A stretch of DNA of 64,000 bases, from contig CAWIZE010000010.1 in the NCBI GenBank assembly GCA_963840545.1, positions 248,001 through 312,000 of the forward strand, in the 5' to 3' direction. Shown one piece after another: positions 25,329 through 33,928 of the stretch; within the stretch, counting starts at the first letter, position 1; each line of letters opens with the position of its first letter. The DNA comes from JAKAWQ01 sp963840545. Lineage in GTDB: Bacteria; Pseudomonadota; Alphaproteobacteria; Acetobacterales; Acetobacteraceae. Below the pieces are notes generated by a model. The model saw only the letters and a program-made list of their open reading frames with translations. It did no database searches and was not told where the DNA came from. Both the position numbers and the translations under genes were made by a program.

Positions 25329-25664
25329 CTACCCGGCGCGGCGCAGCGGCACGACCGGGGCCGCTTGGGGCGTGGCGTGGGGCAAAGCGGGGCGCGGCAG
25401 GCCGTCTCCGTGCTTGAGGTAGACGACGCAGGCGTTGCGCAGGAGCGAGGCGAAGTTGCCCACCTCTCCGCGCGCCTCGAGCACCTCGTCATGGAGCTGG
25501 GACAAAAAGCGCGGCAGGGTCATGCCCTGCCGTGCGGCAATCTCGGCCAGGATGTCCCAGAACTGGCGCTCCAGCCTCAGGCTCGTGGAATGACCGGCGA
25601 GCCGCACCGAACGCGTTGCGAAGGCGTAGGATTTCGGATCCTGGTTGGCGAAAATCCGGCACAT
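25329..25664 (-). CDS. ribbon-helix-helix domain-containing protein
   Basis: Small protein of 111 aa with a ribbon-helix-helix DNA-binding fold typical of alphaproteobacteria. The motif spans residues about 15-60: TRSVRLAGHSTSLRLERQFW supplies the beta strand, DILAEIAARQGMTLPRFLSQ the two helices, and ASLLRNACVVYLKHG follows. The family usually acts as a small regulator; the target is unknown. The proline/alanine-rich tail (about 90-111) is probably disordered. No partner toxin is adjacent, so an antitoxin role is not supported. Confidence 0.8.
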   Translation of the reverse strand: MCRIFANQDPKSYAFATRSVRLAGHSTSLRLERQFWDILAEIAARQGMTLPRFLSQLHDEVLEARGEVGNFASLLRNACVVYLKHGDGLPRPALPHATPQAAPVVPLRRAG

Positions 25665-25764
25665 GGTCCGCCCCTCCCGAGAGCGAGAATTGTTCTTGCG
25701 CGCCGTGTCGGGTGCGTTCGGCGAGGTCTGTCTATAGACCCGGCGGCTCGCTTGCAGAAGCGGC

Positions 25765-26712
25765 TCAGGGCAGGCGGGCGAGGCGTTCGGCGAGGAGGGC
25801 GAAGACGCCGTCCGGGTCGATCGGCTCGAGGAGGATGGTGTGGGCCGGCGTGGCGGCGGGGGCGATCACGGTGCGGCCGCGGGCCGTACCATGGGCCAGA
25901 TCGACTCTCAGCGAGATGGGCTGGGCGCGGAAGAGGGCCGGGCGGATGAGCCAGGCGATGGCCAGCGGATCGAAGAGCGGGGCGCCGGAATCGCCGGGAC
26001 GGAGCGCGGCGAGGATGGCGGCGGCGGCGCCGAGCGCGTGGCCGGAGCCGGCGGTGGCGAAGGCGGCGATCCGCGACGATGTCGCCCGCACGGCGCGCCC
26101 GGCCTCGAGGGGGACGAGGGTGAGCGGGGCGCCGGCGGCGGCGAGGATCGCCAGCGCCTCGGGATCGGCATGGGCGTTGAACTCGGCAAAGGGAGTGGCG
26201 TTGCCGGCGCCGCAGGCATCATTCATCGAGCCGCGGGCGCCGCTCATGAGCACGATCTCGGCGACCGCGGCGGCGAGCGCCGGCTCGGTCGCCAGCGCCA
26301 GGGCGAGGTTCGTCGCGGGGGCGATCCCGACCAGGGTGAGGGGGACCGGTGTCATCCGAAGGGCGGCGCGGATGGCGTCCGCGGCGATCCCGGGCGCCGC
26401 GGCTGGGCCGGCCGGAAGCGCCACGCCGGCCATGCCGTCCGCGCCATGGCCCGCCCAGCCGGGCGGAAAGGGGCCAAGGAGGGCGCGTTCGGCGCCGGCG
26501 TGGACAGGCGCTTCCGCCCCGGCCAGCGCCCCGGCCAGCGCCACGAGTGCGCGCGCGTTCGCCAGCGTCCGGGCGAGCGGCGCGTTGCCGCCGGCAACCG
26601 TGATCGCCCGCACCTCGAGCTCCGGCGAGGCCAGCGCCAGCAGGATCGCCAGCGCGTCTTCGGTGCCCGGATCGCAATCGAGGATGATGGGGCGCGGATC
26701 CCATTTGCTCAT
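25765..26712 (-). CDS. nucleoside hydrolase
   Basis: Calcium-dependent N-ribohydrolase of 315 aa that splits ribonucleosides (or related N-ribosides) into base and ribose. The N-terminal metal motif is ILDCDPGTEDALAI (the usual DxDPGxDD with Glu replacing the penultimate Asp), VGIAPATNLALAL follows, then EFNAHADPEALAIL, which contains the conserved NxxxDPEA, and DPLAIAWLI near residue 265. It lies 10 bases downstream of the dioxygenase gene on the same strand. The Asp-to-Glu change and the alanine-rich sequence are minor oddities. Nucleobase preference is not readable. Confidence 0.88.
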   Translation of the reverse strand: MSKWDPRPIILDCDPGTEDALAILLALASPELEVRAITVAGGNAPLARTLANARALVALAGALAGAEAPVHAGAERALLGPFPPGWAGHGADGMAGVALPAGPAAAPGIAADAIRAALRMTPVPLTLVGIAPATNLALALATEPALAAAVAEIVLMSGARGSMNDACGAGNATPFAEFNAHADPEALAILAAAGAPLTLVPLEAGRAVRATSSRIAAFATAGSGHALGAAAAILAALRPGDSGAPLFDPLAIAWLIRPALFRAQPISLRVDLAHGTARGRTVIAPAATPAHTILLEPIDPDGVFALLAERLARLP

Positions 26713-26722
26713 TTGGCGCCGC

Positions 26723-27601
26723 TCATGCGGCGAGAAGCGCCCCGTAATCGAGCGTCGCCATCACCTGCACGCGGCGCATGGTGCGCTTCTCGTCCGGGCC
26801 ATAATCGGCGACGGCGTTGTGGGTGGTGCCGATATTGTCCCACATCAGCACGTCGCCCGCGGTCCAGTGATGCGCGTGGAGATAGTCCGGCCGTTCCTGA
26901 TGGCGGAACAGGCGCTCGAGGATCTCGGCGCTCTCGGCCTCCGCCATTTCGTCGATCCGCACCGTGTAGCCGGGGTTGGCGTAGAGGACCGTCCGCCCGG
27001 TGATCGGGTGGCGGCGGAAAAGAGGCTGCGAGACGGGCGGTTTCTTCGCCCGCTGCTCGGCCGTGAGGGGAGCGCGGGCGGAGCCGGGGCGGGCGCGCAT
27101 CATGTCCCAGAATTTTTCGAAATCGTGGGTGGCGGTGCGACCGGCGAGCGCCCGCTTGAGCTCGGCGGGCAGGCCTTCATAGGCGGCGTGCATGTTGCGG
27201 AACTGGGTGTCGCCGAGCGGGCGCCCGTCGCGGCGCGGCACCTCGAGCGCGTGGAGGATGTTGGCGAGCGCGATCTCGCGGCTATAGGACATATCCGTGT
27301 GCCAGCCCTGGCCGGCATCGGCGAGGCCCGTGGGCTTCCCGTCGCGGCGGACGTTGGAGAGGATCATCACCTCCGGGAACCCGGGCGCGTGGTGGGTGTT
27401 GGCGACGTTCACCTCGAGCGCGCCGAAGCGGCGGCCGAAGGCAGCGAATTCGGGGACCCCCAGCGTTTGGGCGGGGAAGCAGAGCACGCCGTGGCGGCCG
27501 AGCGCGACAAGCAGGGCGCGGAAATCCGCCTCCGTCAGGGGAACGGCCAGGTCGAGGCGGGCGACGCGCGCGCCGAGCGTGCCGCCTGGGATGATCTCCA
27601 T
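26723..27601 (-). CDS. TauD/TfdA family dioxygenase
   Basis: Fe(II)/2-oxoglutarate-dependent dioxygenase of 292 aa. The facial triad is His and Asp in GWHTDMSYSREI (about residues 99-110) and the distal His in WDNIGTTHNAVADY (about 253-266); the 2-oxoglutarate-binding arginine is in EKRTMRRVQV. VLYANPGYTVRIDEM forms the central strand region. Relatives hydroxylate taurine, 2,4-D, alkyl sulphates or other acids. Coupled by proximity to a nucleoside hydrolase, an unusual partner. Substrate cannot be predicted. Confidence 0.9.
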   Translation of the reverse strand: MEIIPGGTLGARVARLDLAVPLTEADFRALLVALGRHGVLCFPAQTLGVPEFAAFGRRFGALEVNVANTHHAPGFPEVMILSNVRRDGKPTGLADAGQGWHTDMSYSREIALANILHALEVPRRDGRPLGDTQFRNMHAAYEGLPAELKRALAGRTATHDFEKFWDMMRARPGSARAPLTAEQRAKKPPVSQPLFRRHPITGRTVLYANPGYTVRIDEMAEAESAEILERLFRHQERPDYLHAHHWTAGDVLMWDNIGTTHNAVADYGPDEKRTMRRVQVMATLDYGALLAA

Positions 27602-27838
27602 GGGCTCCTCCCGTCATTGTGAGGGGCGATCAAACAGCGGATCGGGACCCGGGGGAAGCGCGGTTGCGCCGGAGGGGCCCGCGCCCGCGGGATGCGCGGC
27701 GCTTGCAAAAACGGCGGGGCGTGTGCATCTCTCTCCCCTTGAGGACGGGCCCGGCCATCATCCGGCCGGTAGCAAGCGGGCGCGCGGGAACCTCTCGCCG
27801 CGCCCGTTGTGGTTTGCCCGCCGTGATGGAGGTCCGCC

Positions 27839-29924
27839 GTGCCCGGCACGCCGCTTGATAAGATCCGCAATATCGGCATCACCGCGCATATCGACGCGGG
27901 CAAGACAACCACGACCGAGCGCATCCTTTATTACACGGGTGTGTCGTACAAGATCGGCGAGGTGCACGAGGGCACGACCACGACCGACTACATGGAGCAG
28001 GAGCGCGAGCGCGGGATCACCATCACCTCCGCCGCCGTCACCTGCGAGTGGGAAGGCCATCGGATCAACATCATCGACACCCCCGGCCATATCGACTTCA
28101 ACATCGAGGTCAACCGCAGCCTGCGCGTGCTGGACGGGGCGATCTTCATCATCGAGGGCGTGGCCGGGGTGCAGCCGCAGTCGGAGACCAACTGGCGGCT
28201 CGCCGACCGCTACAACGTTCCCCGCATCATCTTCATCAACAAGCTCGACCGCACCGGCGCCGATTTCTTCCGCGCCACGGCGACGCTCAAGGAAAAGCTT
28301 GACATCGTGGCGCTGCCGCTGCAGCTGCCGATCGGGATCGAGGACAAGTTCCAGGGCATCGTCGACCTGGTCGAGATGAAGGCGGTGATCTGGGAGGGCG
28401 GCGAGCTCGGCGCCAAGTATCATGACGCGCCGATCCCGGCGGAGCTGGCCGAGCAGGCGCGCGAATACCGCCAGCTCCTGCTCGACACCGCGCTCTCGGT
28501 CGATGACGCGGCGATGGAAGAATATTTCGAGAAGGGAGACGTTTCCGTCGCGACCTTGAAGCGCTGTATCAAGGCCGGCACGATCAGCGGCGTCTTCCGC
28601 CCGGTGCTCTGCGGCACCGCCTTCAAGAACAAGGGCGTGCAGCCGCTGCTCGACGCGGTGGTGGACTACCTGCCCTCGCCGGTGGACGTGCCGGGCATCA
28701 AGATTGCCGCCGACGAGGGCGAGGAGGAGGCCGGCCGCGAGCAGCGGGTGATCCGGGCCGACCCGAGTGCGCCCTTCGCCGGGCTCGCCTTCAAGATCAT
28801 CAACGACAAATACGGCACGCTCACCTTCGTGCGCGTCTATGCCGGGACCGCCCGCTCGGGCGAGATGGTGCTCAACACGACCAAGGGGCACCGCGAGCGG
28901 ATCGGGCGGATGTTCCAGATGCACGCCGACAAGCGGGCGGAGATCAAGGAGGTCTCTGCCGGCGATATCGTTGCCTTCGTCGGAACTCAAGGACACTGCC
29001 ACGGGCGATACGCTGGCCTCGTCGGCGGACCCGGTGGTGCTCGAGCGCATGGCCTTCCCGGTGCCGGTGATCGACATCTCGGTCGAGCCGCGGACCAAGG
29101 AGGGCGTCGAGAAGATGACGCTCGGGCTTCAGAAGCTCGCCGGCGAGGACCCCTCCTTGCGGCTGCGCACCGACCAGGAAAGCGGGCAGACGATCCTCTC
29201 CGGGATGGGCGAGCTGCATCTCGAGATCATCATCGACCGGCTCAAGCGCGAATACGGGGTGGAGGCGGATATCGGCGCCCCTCAGGTCGCCTATCGCGAG
29301 ACGATCAGCCGCCCCCACACCGAGACCTACACCCACAAGAAGCAGACCGGCGGCGCCGGCCAGTACGCCGAGGTGAAAATCCTCTTCGAGCCGCTCGAGC
29401 GGAACGGCGGCGTCGTCTTCGAGAACAAGGTGGTCGGCGGCACCGTGCCGCGGGAATATATCCCGGCGGTGGAGAAGGGCATCCGCATGCAGGCCGATAC
29501 CGGCGTGCTCGCCGGCTTCCCGACGGTGGATTTCCGCTACACCCTGCTCGACGGCAAGTACCACGACGTCGATTCGTCGGCGCTCGCCTTCGAGATCGCG
29601 GCCAAGGCCTGCTTCCGCGAGGGGATGAAGAAGGCGGCGCCGATCATCCTCGAGCCGATCATGGACGTCGAGGTCACGACGCCGCAGGATCATGTGGGCG
29701 ACGTGGTGGGCGACCTCAGCCGGCGGCGGGGGGTGATCCAGAGCCAGGACAGCTCGGGCTCGACGATCATCGTCCGCGCCCATGTTCCCCTCAAGGAGAT
29801 GTTCGGCTACATTTCCGATCTTCGGAGCATGACCAAGGGCCGCGCCTCCTTCACCATGCAGTTCCACCACTACGATCCGGTGCCGCGGCAGATCGCGGAC
29901 GAGATCATGGCGAAGACGGCCTGA
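27839..29924 (+). pseudogene. fusA: translation elongation factor G, frameshifted
   Basis: GTPase that drives ribosomal translocation. The GTG start at 27839 follows GGAGG at good spacing. The G domain is intact: P-loop AHIDAGKTTTTERIL, switch II DTPGHIDFNIEV, NKLDRTGADFF. After KEVSAGDIVAFVG the frame breaks at AA 28984-28985; deleting one A restores LKDTATGDTLASS and the whole of domains II-V, ending PRQIADEIMAKTA. The repaired protein has 694 aa, full length. The gene is away from any str operon (no rpsL, rpsG or tuf nearby), so it may be a second copy. An uncorrected frameshift in the only EF-G would be lethal, so either a paralogue exists or the base is a read error. Confidence 0.88.
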
Positions 29925-29936
29925 GCCAACGGGCCA

Positions 29937-30251
29937 ATGCAACCCTCCCGGCTGCATTGGATGCGCGGGCGAAGGGGCGAGGGCCAGACGGCCAGCCGCG
30001 CCGTCGAGTGGATCGGGTGCGACGAGAGGGGTCAGGCTGTGGCACGGGTGGTGCGGGTGCGCGGTCCGCTCTCCGAGGGCTGGCGGCTCTACCGGGCGGT
30101 GGCGCTCGACGAGGACGGGCGGGTGATCGAACTCCGGCCCGGGCCGCCCGAGGACGGGGCGGACTGGCTGGCCTGCATCGGCGGGCGGGTCGTCGGGCGG
30201 GCGGCGCTGCCCCTGCAGGCGGTGCGCACCGCCGAGGCCGCGCTCGGCTGA
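29937..30251 (+). CDS. hypothetical protein
   Basis: Unrecognised 104-aa protein. It is basic at the N-terminus (RLHWMRGRRGEGQ) with a predicted mostly beta body: VARVVRVRGPLSEGWRLYRA, DEDGRVIELRPGPPEDGADW, IGGRVVGRAALPLQAVRTAE. No signal peptide, membrane helix or known motif. It starts 12 bases after the EF-G stop and ends 17 bases before the GmhA-like gene, so it is probably in the same transcript. The start ATG 29937 has no strong ribosome site. It could also be a chance frame in GC-rich DNA. Confidence 0.5.
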   Translation: MQPSRLHWMRGRRGEGQTASRAVEWIGCDERGQAVARVVRVRGPLSEGWRLYRAVALDEDGRVIELRPGPPEDGADWLACIGGRVVGRAALPLQAVRTAEAALG

Positions 30252-30268
30252 CCCCTTCAGCGAAGGCG

Positions 30269-30880
30269 ATGGCCCAGGGGATCGTGACGGATGAGGCTCG
30301 GCGGTTCCGCGCCATCATGGAGCGCGCGGCTTCGCTCAAGCGGCAGATCGCAACCGAGCTCGCGGCCCCGGTGCTGGGGGTGGTCGGGGCCTGCGAGGCG
30401 AGCCTGCGCGGGGGTGGAAAACTCCTCTTCTGCGGCAATGGCGGCTCGGCCGCCGACGCCCAGCACCTCGCGACCGAGTTCCTGATCCGGCTGCGCTCGG
30501 AGCACGAGCGGCCGTCCTACGCCGCGCTGGCGCTGACGCTCGATCCGGCGGCGCTCACCGCCTGCGGCAACGATTACGGGTTCGCCCGGATCTTCGAGCG
30601 GCCGCTGCGCGGCCTCGGGCGCGCCGGCGACGTGCTCTTCGGCATCACCACCTCGGGTCGCTCGGCGAACGTGCTGGCGGCGCTCAGGGCGGCCGCCGAG
30701 ATGGGGATCGTGACGGTGGGGCTGCTCGGCGGCGACGGCGGCGAGGCCGCCGGCCTCTGCTCCCACGTGCTGCTCGTCCCCGATTTCGAGACGGCGCGCA
30801 TCCAGGAATGCCACATCACGCTCGGCCACGCGGTGCTCGAGCTCCTGGAGGACCGGCTGCTGGCGCGGCCCCTGTCATGA
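30269..30880 (+). CDS. gmhA: SIS-domain sugar isomerase, GmhA-like
   Basis: 203-aa single SIS-domain protein of the phosphoheptose isomerase/DiaA group. GKLLFCGNGGSAADAQHLATE is the substrate loop (read at about residues 44-64), followed by TEFLIRL, LTACGNDYGF, DVLFGITTSGRSANVL and QECHITLGHAVLELLED, whose Glu/His residues match the zinc-binding isomerase site. GmhA converts sedoheptulose 7-phosphate to D-glycero-D-manno-heptose 7-phosphate for LPS core. The following epimerase gene fits an envelope sugar role. ATG 30269 was chosen as the nearest start to the conserved helix; the frame is shared with the out-of-frame tail of EF-G upstream. Confidence 0.85.
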   Translation: MAQGIVTDEARRFRAIMERAASLKRQIATELAAPVLGVVGACEASLRGGGKLLFCGNGGSAADAQHLATEFLIRLRSEHERPSYAALALTLDPAALTACGNDYGFARIFERPLRGLGRAGDVLFGITTSGRSANVLAALRAAAEMGIVTVGLLGGDGGEAAGLCSHVLLVPDFETARIQECHITLGHAVLELLEDRLLARPLS

Positions 30881-30901
30881 TGCCCCTCTCATGACCGGGT
30901 C

Positions 30902-31888
30902 ATGACCGTCCTGCTCACCGGCGCCGCCGGGTTCATCGGCTATCACGTGGCCGGCGCACTGCTCGCCCGCGGCGAGCGGGTGGTCGGGATCGACGACTGC
31001 AACCCCTATTACGACGTCCGGCTGAAGGAAGCCCGTCTCGCCCAGCTCGCGCGCGCGCCGGGCTTCGTCTTTCATCGCCTCGACATCACCGACCGCGATG
31101 CGATCCTTTCGCTCTTCACAGCCGAAGGGGCGGCGCGCCACGTCGTGCATCTCGCGGCCCAGGCGGGGGTGCGCTATGCGCTGGTCGATCCCTATTCCTA
31201 TCCGGCGAGCAATGTCGCGGGCCACCTCGTGATCCTCGAGGCGGCGCGGCGGCTCAAGGATCTGCGTCATCTCGTCTATGCGAGCTCGTCCTCGGTCTAT
31301 GGCGCAAACACCGCGCTGCCCTTCGCCGAGGGGGACCGTGTCGACCACCCGGTCTCGCTCTATGCGGCGACCAAGCGGGCGGGCGAGCTGATCTCCTACG
31401 CCTATGCCCACCAGTTCGCGCTGCCGCAGACCGGGCTCCGCTTCTTCACGGTCTATGGGCCGTGGGGACGGCCGGACATGGCCTATTACAGCTTCGCCCG
31501 GGCGATCGTCGAACGGACCCCGATCACGCTCTACGACGAGGGAAAGCTGCGGCGCGACTTCACCTATATCGACGATATCGTGGCCGGGGTCGTCGGCTGC
31601 CTCGACCGGCCGCCGGACACGACCGGTTCCCGCGGCCCACCGGCCCGCGTGCTCAATATCGGCAACCACCGGAGCGAGGCGGTGGCCACCCTCGTCGCGC
31701 TGCTCGAGGAGGCGCTGGGGCGGAAGGCGGTGATACGCTGCGCCGAGCGGCCGGCCTCGGAGGTGGTGGAGACCTTCGCCGCGACCGAGGCGATCGTGGC
31801 GCTGACCGGCTTCCGGCCCGCGACGCCGCTCGCCGAGGGGATCCCCCGCTTCGTCGCCTGGTTCCGGCGCTGGCACGGGCTGGAATAG
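30902..31888 (+). CDS. NAD-dependent epimerase, UDP-glucuronate 4-epimerase-like
   Basis: Extended SDR nucleotide-sugar epimerase, 328 aa, cytosolic. The NAD motif is TGAAGFIG (residues 6-13); GIDDCNPYYDVRLKEARL is characteristic of UDP-glucuronate/UDP-GlcNAc 4-epimerases; HLAAQAGVRYAL, YASSSSVYG and YAATKRAGE give the catalytic Ser and Tyr-x3-Lys; RFFTVYGPWGRPDMA and LRRDFTYIDDIV follow. Makes an epimerised uronic acid or hexosamine for surface polysaccharide. Starts 21 bases after the isomerase stop, so likely the same operon. Confidence 0.9.
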   Translation: MTVLLTGAAGFIGYHVAGALLARGERVVGIDDCNPYYDVRLKEARLAQLARAPGFVFHRLDITDRDAILSLFTAEGAARHVVHLAAQAGVRYALVDPYSYPASNVAGHLVILEAARRLKDLRHLVYASSSSVYGANTALPFAEGDRVDHPVSLYAATKRAGELISYAYAHQFALPQTGLRFFTVYGPWGRPDMAYYSFARAIVERTPITLYDEGKLRRDFTYIDDIVAGVVGCLDRPPDTTGSRGPPARVLNIGNHRSEAVATLVALLEEALGRKAVIRCAERPASEVVETFAATEAIVALTGFRPATPLAEGIPRFVAWFRRWHGLE

Positions 31889-32234
31889 GCGGGTTCTTCC
31901 TGCCCCCGTTGGTGCCGATGGGCACCGCCGGGCGCGCGCTCCATGGGGCGACGCCGGGGGCGATCGTCTGCCTCAAACGGCCCGCCTTTTCGCCCGCAAC
32001 GGAGCGGGCTTGCCCGATCAGCCGCTGGCAGTCGTCTGGCCCGGCGGCGAAAGCGGCGCCCGCGAGGACGAGGAGGCGCGGCCCGCGGAGGTCGCGGCCG
32101 TGATTGACCCGCTCCGGCCCGGATGATAGCCGGAACCATCGCTTGCGCGCCCGAAGCGGGCCGAAACAGAAAAACCGGGCGAGGGGAGGGGCGATTTGCG
32201 GCAGGGGCGGCGTGCGGACGAGGGGAGTTTCGCG
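31889..32234. other. 346-bp intergenic region
   Basis: Separates the epimerase gene from the NitT/TauT-type ABC operon. Apart from the hairpin at 31911-31926 no gene, repeat or clear promoter was seen. A frame opening at TTG 32196, after GAGGGGAGGGG, is continuous with the ABC ATPase and would add 13 residues to it. Confidence 0.5.
31911..31926 (+). terminator. candidate hairpin after the epimerase gene
   Basis: GGTGCC (31911-31916), a GATG loop and GGCACC form a perfect 6-bp stem 22 bases after the epimerase stop. There is no T-run, so intrinsic termination is only possible, not shown. Confidence 0.35.
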
Positions 32235-33104
32235 GTGGCCGCTTCTTCCGGCGCGTCTGCCATTTCGCTCCACGACGTCACCAAATATTTCTACAAGGGT
32301 GGCACCCGCATCACCGCGCTGGCATCGGTGTCGTTCCATGTCGCGCGCGGCTCCTTCGTCTCCATCGTCGGACCCAGCGGCTGCGGCAAATCAACCATCC
32401 TCGATCTCGTCGTCGGGACGGAAACGCCAAGCGAAGGCCAGGTTTACTGCGACGGCGGGAAGGTGGCGGGCCTCTGCGTCGGCACCGGGTACCTGACGCA
32501 GCACGACACGCTTCTGCCCTGGCGCACGGTCGAGGAGAATGTGCGGCTGCCGCTCGATATCGCAGCGCGTGGCCTCGACCGGCTGCGCGGGCGGCGGACG
32601 GATGCGGCGGCGAAGGCGCGCGTCGCCTGGGCGGTGAACCTGGTCGGCCTCAAGGGGTTCGAGCGCCATCTGCCGGACGAGCTTTCGGGCGGGATGCGCA
32701 AGCGCGCGGCACTCGCCCAGACGCTCGTCTATGCGGGCGAGACGGTGCTGATGGACGAGCCCTTCGGCGCGCTCGACTTCCAGATGCGCCTGCTGATGCA
32801 GGCCGAGCTCCTGAGCATCTGGAGCGAAGAGCGGCGGACGATCGTCTTCGTCACGCACGACATCGAGGAGGCGATCGCGCTCTCGGACCAGGTGGTGATC
32901 ATGAGCCGCCGCCCGGGCCGCGTGCGCGACATCGTCCCGATCACCCTGCCGCGCCCGCGCGATCCGGTGACGGTGCGATTCGCGCCCGAGTTCCACGCGC
33001 TCTACGAGCGCATCTGGAGCCAGCTCGACCCGCCGGAGAATGCGCCGCCGGCGGGGCTGGCGAAGCCCACCGGGCGCACAGCCGCCGGGGGCGCGCCCTC
33101 ATGA
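32235..33104 (+). CDS. ABC transporter ATP-binding protein, NitT/TauT type
   Basis: Cytosolic ATPase of about 289 aa energising the downstream permease. Walker A is VGPSGCGKSTILDL (about 46-59), Q-loop TQHDTLLPW, signature LSGGMRKRAALAQ, Walker B TVLMDEPFGALD, and switch VTHDIEEAI; all are complete. The LLPWRTVEENV wording is typical of SsuB/TauB/NrtD-like proteins. GTG 32235 was chosen because GAGGGGAG lies 9 bases upstream; TTG 32196 also has a ribosome-like site. Its stop overlaps the permease start (ATGA). Confidence 0.93.
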   Translation: MAASSGASAISLHDVTKYFYKGGTRITALASVSFHVARGSFVSIVGPSGCGKSTILDLVVGTETPSEGQVYCDGGKVAGLCVGTGYLTQHDTLLPWRTVEENVRLPLDIAARGLDRLRGRRTDAAAKARVAWAVNLVGLKGFERHLPDELSGGMRKRAALAQTLVYAGETVLMDEPFGALDFQMRLLMQAELLSIWSEERRTIVFVTHDIEEAIALSDQVVIMSRRPGRVRDIVPITLPRPRDPVTVRFAPEFHALYERIWSQLDPPENAPPAGLAKPTGRTAAGGAPS

Positions 33105-33928
33105 CCGATGCGAGCGAGGCGGGGCTCGGCCTGGCCGAGGGGGTGGTGCGGGGGATCGACGCGGTGGCGGCGCGGCGCGGGCGGCGGGCGCGGCTCGCGC
33201 TGCATGGCAGCCGGCTCCTCCTCCTGCTCGTCGTGCTCGGGGCGTGGCAATTCTTCGGGCCGCGGTTGGGCCAGATCGTCGCGAGCTCGCCGGTCGCTGT
33301 GTTCCAGGCGCTCGTTGCGCTGGCGCGGAGCGGGGCGCTCGCGCGCGACCTTGCCGTCACGCTCGAGGAGGTGGTGCTCGGCTATCTCCTCGGCGCCGGG
33401 GTGGGCGTCGCGGCCGGCGCGGTCCTCGCCAGCAGCGAATTCCTGGCCGGCCTGCTCGATCCTTTCATCATCGGGCTCTACGGGATTCCGAAGATCGCCT
33501 TGGGCCCTCTGCTCGTCGTCTGGTTCGGCATCAACCTGGCGCCGAAGGTCGCGCTCGCCGCGCTGATGACGTTCTTCCTCGTCTTCTTCGCGACCTACCA
33601 GGGGATGCGCAGCGTCGATCCGGCGACGATCAACGCCGTGCGGCTGATGGGCGCGCGGCCGCTGCAGCTCCGTCGCTACGTCATTTTTCCGGGAGCCCGG
33701 GCCTCGATCTTTCTCGGCCTCAAGCTCGGCGTGCCGGAGGCGCTGGTCGGCGCGATCGTCGGCGAGTTCGTCTCCTCGAGCCGCGGCATCGGCTATGCGA
33801 TCCAGTACGCGACCGCGCAGCTGGACACGGCCGGCGTCTTCGCGGGGCTGATCGTGCTCACCGTTCTTTCCTTGAGCCTCAACGCCATCGTCAACAAGGC
33901 TGCAACCAAAAAAGGAGCGTCCCGATGA
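33101..33928 (+). CDS. ABC transporter permease, NitT/TauT type
   Basis: Inner-membrane permease of 275 aa with a basic N-terminus (RRGRRARLALHG) and six predicted helices. The coupling (EAA-like) loop is NAVRLMGARPLQLRRYVIFP (about residues 178-197), and GIGYAIQYATAQLDT is the common C-terminal motif of SsuC/TauC proteins. It is translationally coupled to its ATPase on one side and to the binding protein on the other, both by ATGA overlaps. A distinctive cargo signature is absent. Confidence 0.93.
   Translation: MTDASEAGLGLAEGVVRGIDAVAARRGRRARLALHGSRLLLLLVVLGAWQFFGPRLGQIVASSPVAVFQALVALARSGALARDLAVTLEEVVLGYLLGAGVGVAAGAVLASSEFLAGLLDPFIIGLYGIPKIALGPLLVVWFGINLAPKVALAALMTFFLVFFATYQGMRSVDPATINAVRLMGARPLQLRRYVIFPGARASIFLGLKLGVPEALVGAIVGEFVSSSRGIGYAIQYATAQLDTAGVFAGLIVLTVLSLSLNAIVNKAATKKGASR

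Noticed and set aside
25329..25664. Ribbon-helix-helix protein as an antitoxin
   Set aside because: No adjacent small toxin gene of any known type; neighbours are glyoxalase and nucleoside hydrolase genes.
32196..32234. TTG start with GAGGGGAGGGG for the NitT/TauT ATPase
   Set aside because: Possible, but the GTG at 32235 also has a good ribosome site and gives the usual length; kept only as an alternative.
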